The position numbers and the translations under genes were made by a program. Shown one piece after another: positions 5,897-6,819 of a stretch of 6,819 bases of DNA. The DNA comes from an uncultured Polaribacter sp. Its GTDB lineage: Bacteria > Bacteroidota > Bacteroidia > Flavobacteriales > Flavobacteriaceae. Position 1 is the stretch's first letter, and each line of letters opens with the position of its first letter. The stretch spans positions 1-6,819 of the forward strand of contig CAJXAS010000100.1 of assembly GCA_913050305.1 (NCBI GenBank), given 5' to 3'. The notes below the pieces were generated by a model. The model was not told the origin of the DNA. It saw only the letters and a program-made list of their open reading frames with translations, and ran no database searches.

Positions 5897-6346
5897 ATGA
5901 AGCGTTTAGAGAAAATTTTAAAGGAGAAAAAATATATTAAAATTCCTTTAAAAAGAATCGCAACAAATCATTTAGAATTAAAAGCAAAAATTAACGGAGT
6001 AAAAGGTCGCTTTATTTTAGATACAGGTGCTTCTAATTCGTGTGTAGATTTTAATGGCATAGATAATTTTAAACTGATTGCCGAAGAGAGTGATACAAAA
6101 GCAGCAGGAGCAGGAGCAACAGATATGGAGACCCAACTTTCTAAAAACAATATTTTAAAAATTGGAAAATGGAACACTCATAAACTCCATTTAGTATTGT
6201 TTGATCTATCGCATGTAAATACTGCTTTAACGGATCACAATGCAAAGGAAGTAGACGGTATTATTGGTGCAGATATTTTGCGAAGGGGAAAAGCATTTAT
6301 AGATTATAGTAAAAATGTTTTATATTTAAGGAAAACAAAAAAATAA
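5897..6346 (+). CDS. Retropepsin-like (clan AA) aspartic protease homologue
   Basis: This 149-residue protein has a single-domain retropepsin-like layout. After a short basic N-terminus, the strand ELKAKINGVKGRFI leads into LDTGASNSCVD (41-51), with Asp42 as the expected catalytic residue. A Gly/Ala-rich segment AAGAGATDM (69-77) is in the place of the flap. The second hydrophobic-Gly signature DGIIGADILRRGKAFIDY (120-137) matches the family pattern. Clan AA enzymes of this size work as homodimers, each chain giving one Asp. There is no signal peptide or membrane helix, so it is predicted to be cytoplasmic. The substrate is unknown, and protease activity is inferred from motifs only. It starts 48 nt after the hydrolase gene behind a -7-like element and ends 19 nt before yqeY, suggesting cotranscription with the latter. 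Confidence 0.85.
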   Translation: MKRLEKILKEKKYIKIPLKRIATNHLELKAKINGVKGRFILDTGASNSCVDFNGIDNFKLIAEESDTKAAGAGATDMETQLSKNNILKIGKWNTHKLHLVLFDLSHVNTALTDHNAKEVDGIIGADILRRGKAFIDYSKNVLYLRKTKK

Positions 6347-6365
6347 TTAATTAAAATAAGAAAAC

Positions 6366-6818
6366 ATGAGTTTGCAAAAAGAAGTAATGGATAAAATGAA
6401 GGAAGCAATGAAGGCAAAGGATACTGTTGCTTTACAAGCTTTAAGAGCAGTTAAATCTGCCTTTTTATTAGCCAAAACAGCAACGGGTGTTCAGTCAGAA
6501 ATTACGCCAGATCAAGAACTCAAAATTATACAGAAACAAGTAAAGCAAAGAAAAGATAGCGCAGCTATTTTTATAACACAAAATAGACAAGATTTAGCAG
6601 ATCCAGAATTGTTAGAAATAGCTGTTTTAGAACAGTTTTTACCAGCAGCTTTATCTGAAGAGGAAATTGAAAAGGTTGTGGCTTCAACAATCACAAAACT
6701 AGGTGCACTAGGGATGAAGGATATGGGTAAAGTAATGGGGGTTGTTTCTAATACCCTTTCTGGTCAAGCAGATGGTAAAGTAATTTCTACTTTGGTAAAG
6801 AAGTTGTTGATGAATTAA
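6366..6818 (+). CDS. YqeY family protein (GatB/Yqey tail domain)
   Basis: The 150-residue protein is complete, with its TAA at 6816-6818, one base before the window ends. It matches the YqeY family in length (about 148) and motifs: an N-terminal helix MSLQKEVMDKMKEAMKAKD, then LRAVKSA (26-32), QVKQRKDSA (58-66), FLPAALSEEEI (91-101), MKDMGKVMG (117-125) and GQADGKVI (133-140). The fold resembles the C-terminal tRNA-binding region of GatB, the amidotransferase subunit. Stand-alone YqeY proteins have no settled function, though a tRNA-related role is often suggested. It is cytoplasmic and all-helical. The leader (AATAAGAAAAC) is A-rich, as for nqrE. It is probably cotranscribed with the upstream protease homologue, as no terminator lies in the 19 nt between them. 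Confidence 0.94.
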   Translation: MSLQKEVMDKMKEAMKAKDTVALQALRAVKSAFLLAKTATGVQSEITPDQELKIIQKQVKQRKDSAAIFITQNRQDLADPELLEIAVLEQFLPAALSEEEIEKVVASTITKLGALGMKDMGKVMGVVSNTLSGQADGKVISTLVKKLLMN

Positions 6819-6819
6819 T

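Overview
The window is an AT-rich stretch (roughly one third G+C by eye) with tightly packed genes, all on the + strand. Starts lack clear Shine-Dalgarno sequences and often sit behind A-rich leaders. The NQR protein variants also look like those of Bacteroidota, so the best guess is a marine Flavobacteriia member. This lineage call is inferred from style and protein content; no rRNA or other marker gene is present.

Positions 1-4933 hold the end of nqrA followed by nqrB, nqrC, nqrD, nqrE and nqrF. Together these encode the Na+-translocating NADH:quinone oxidoreductase (Na+-NQR). NqrF takes electrons from NADH through FAD and a 2Fe-2S cluster. They then pass through the NqrD/NqrE iron centre to FMN on NqrC, FMN and riboflavin in NqrB, and finally quinone, with Na+ pumped outward. 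Gaps between genes are 1-4 nt, except between nqrD and nqrE, where a 75 nt spacer carries an elaborate CAGT/ACTG inverted repeat. The operon ends at a strong intrinsic terminator (4978-5008).

Positions 5051-6818 hold three housekeeping-type genes in a row: a membrane-anchored alpha/beta hydrolase, a small retropepsin-like aspartic protease homologue, and a complete YqeY (GatB tail domain-like) protein. The last two are 19 nt apart and probably cotranscribed. A Bacteroidota-type -7 promoter element lies just before the protease gene.

Nothing here amounts to a wholly new system. The points most worth following up are the nqrD-nqrE repeat hairpin, a charged and probably periplasmic tail on NqrE, non-canonical residues in both FMN-attachment motifs, and a leucine at a quinone-site position that is glycine in the Vibrio enzyme.
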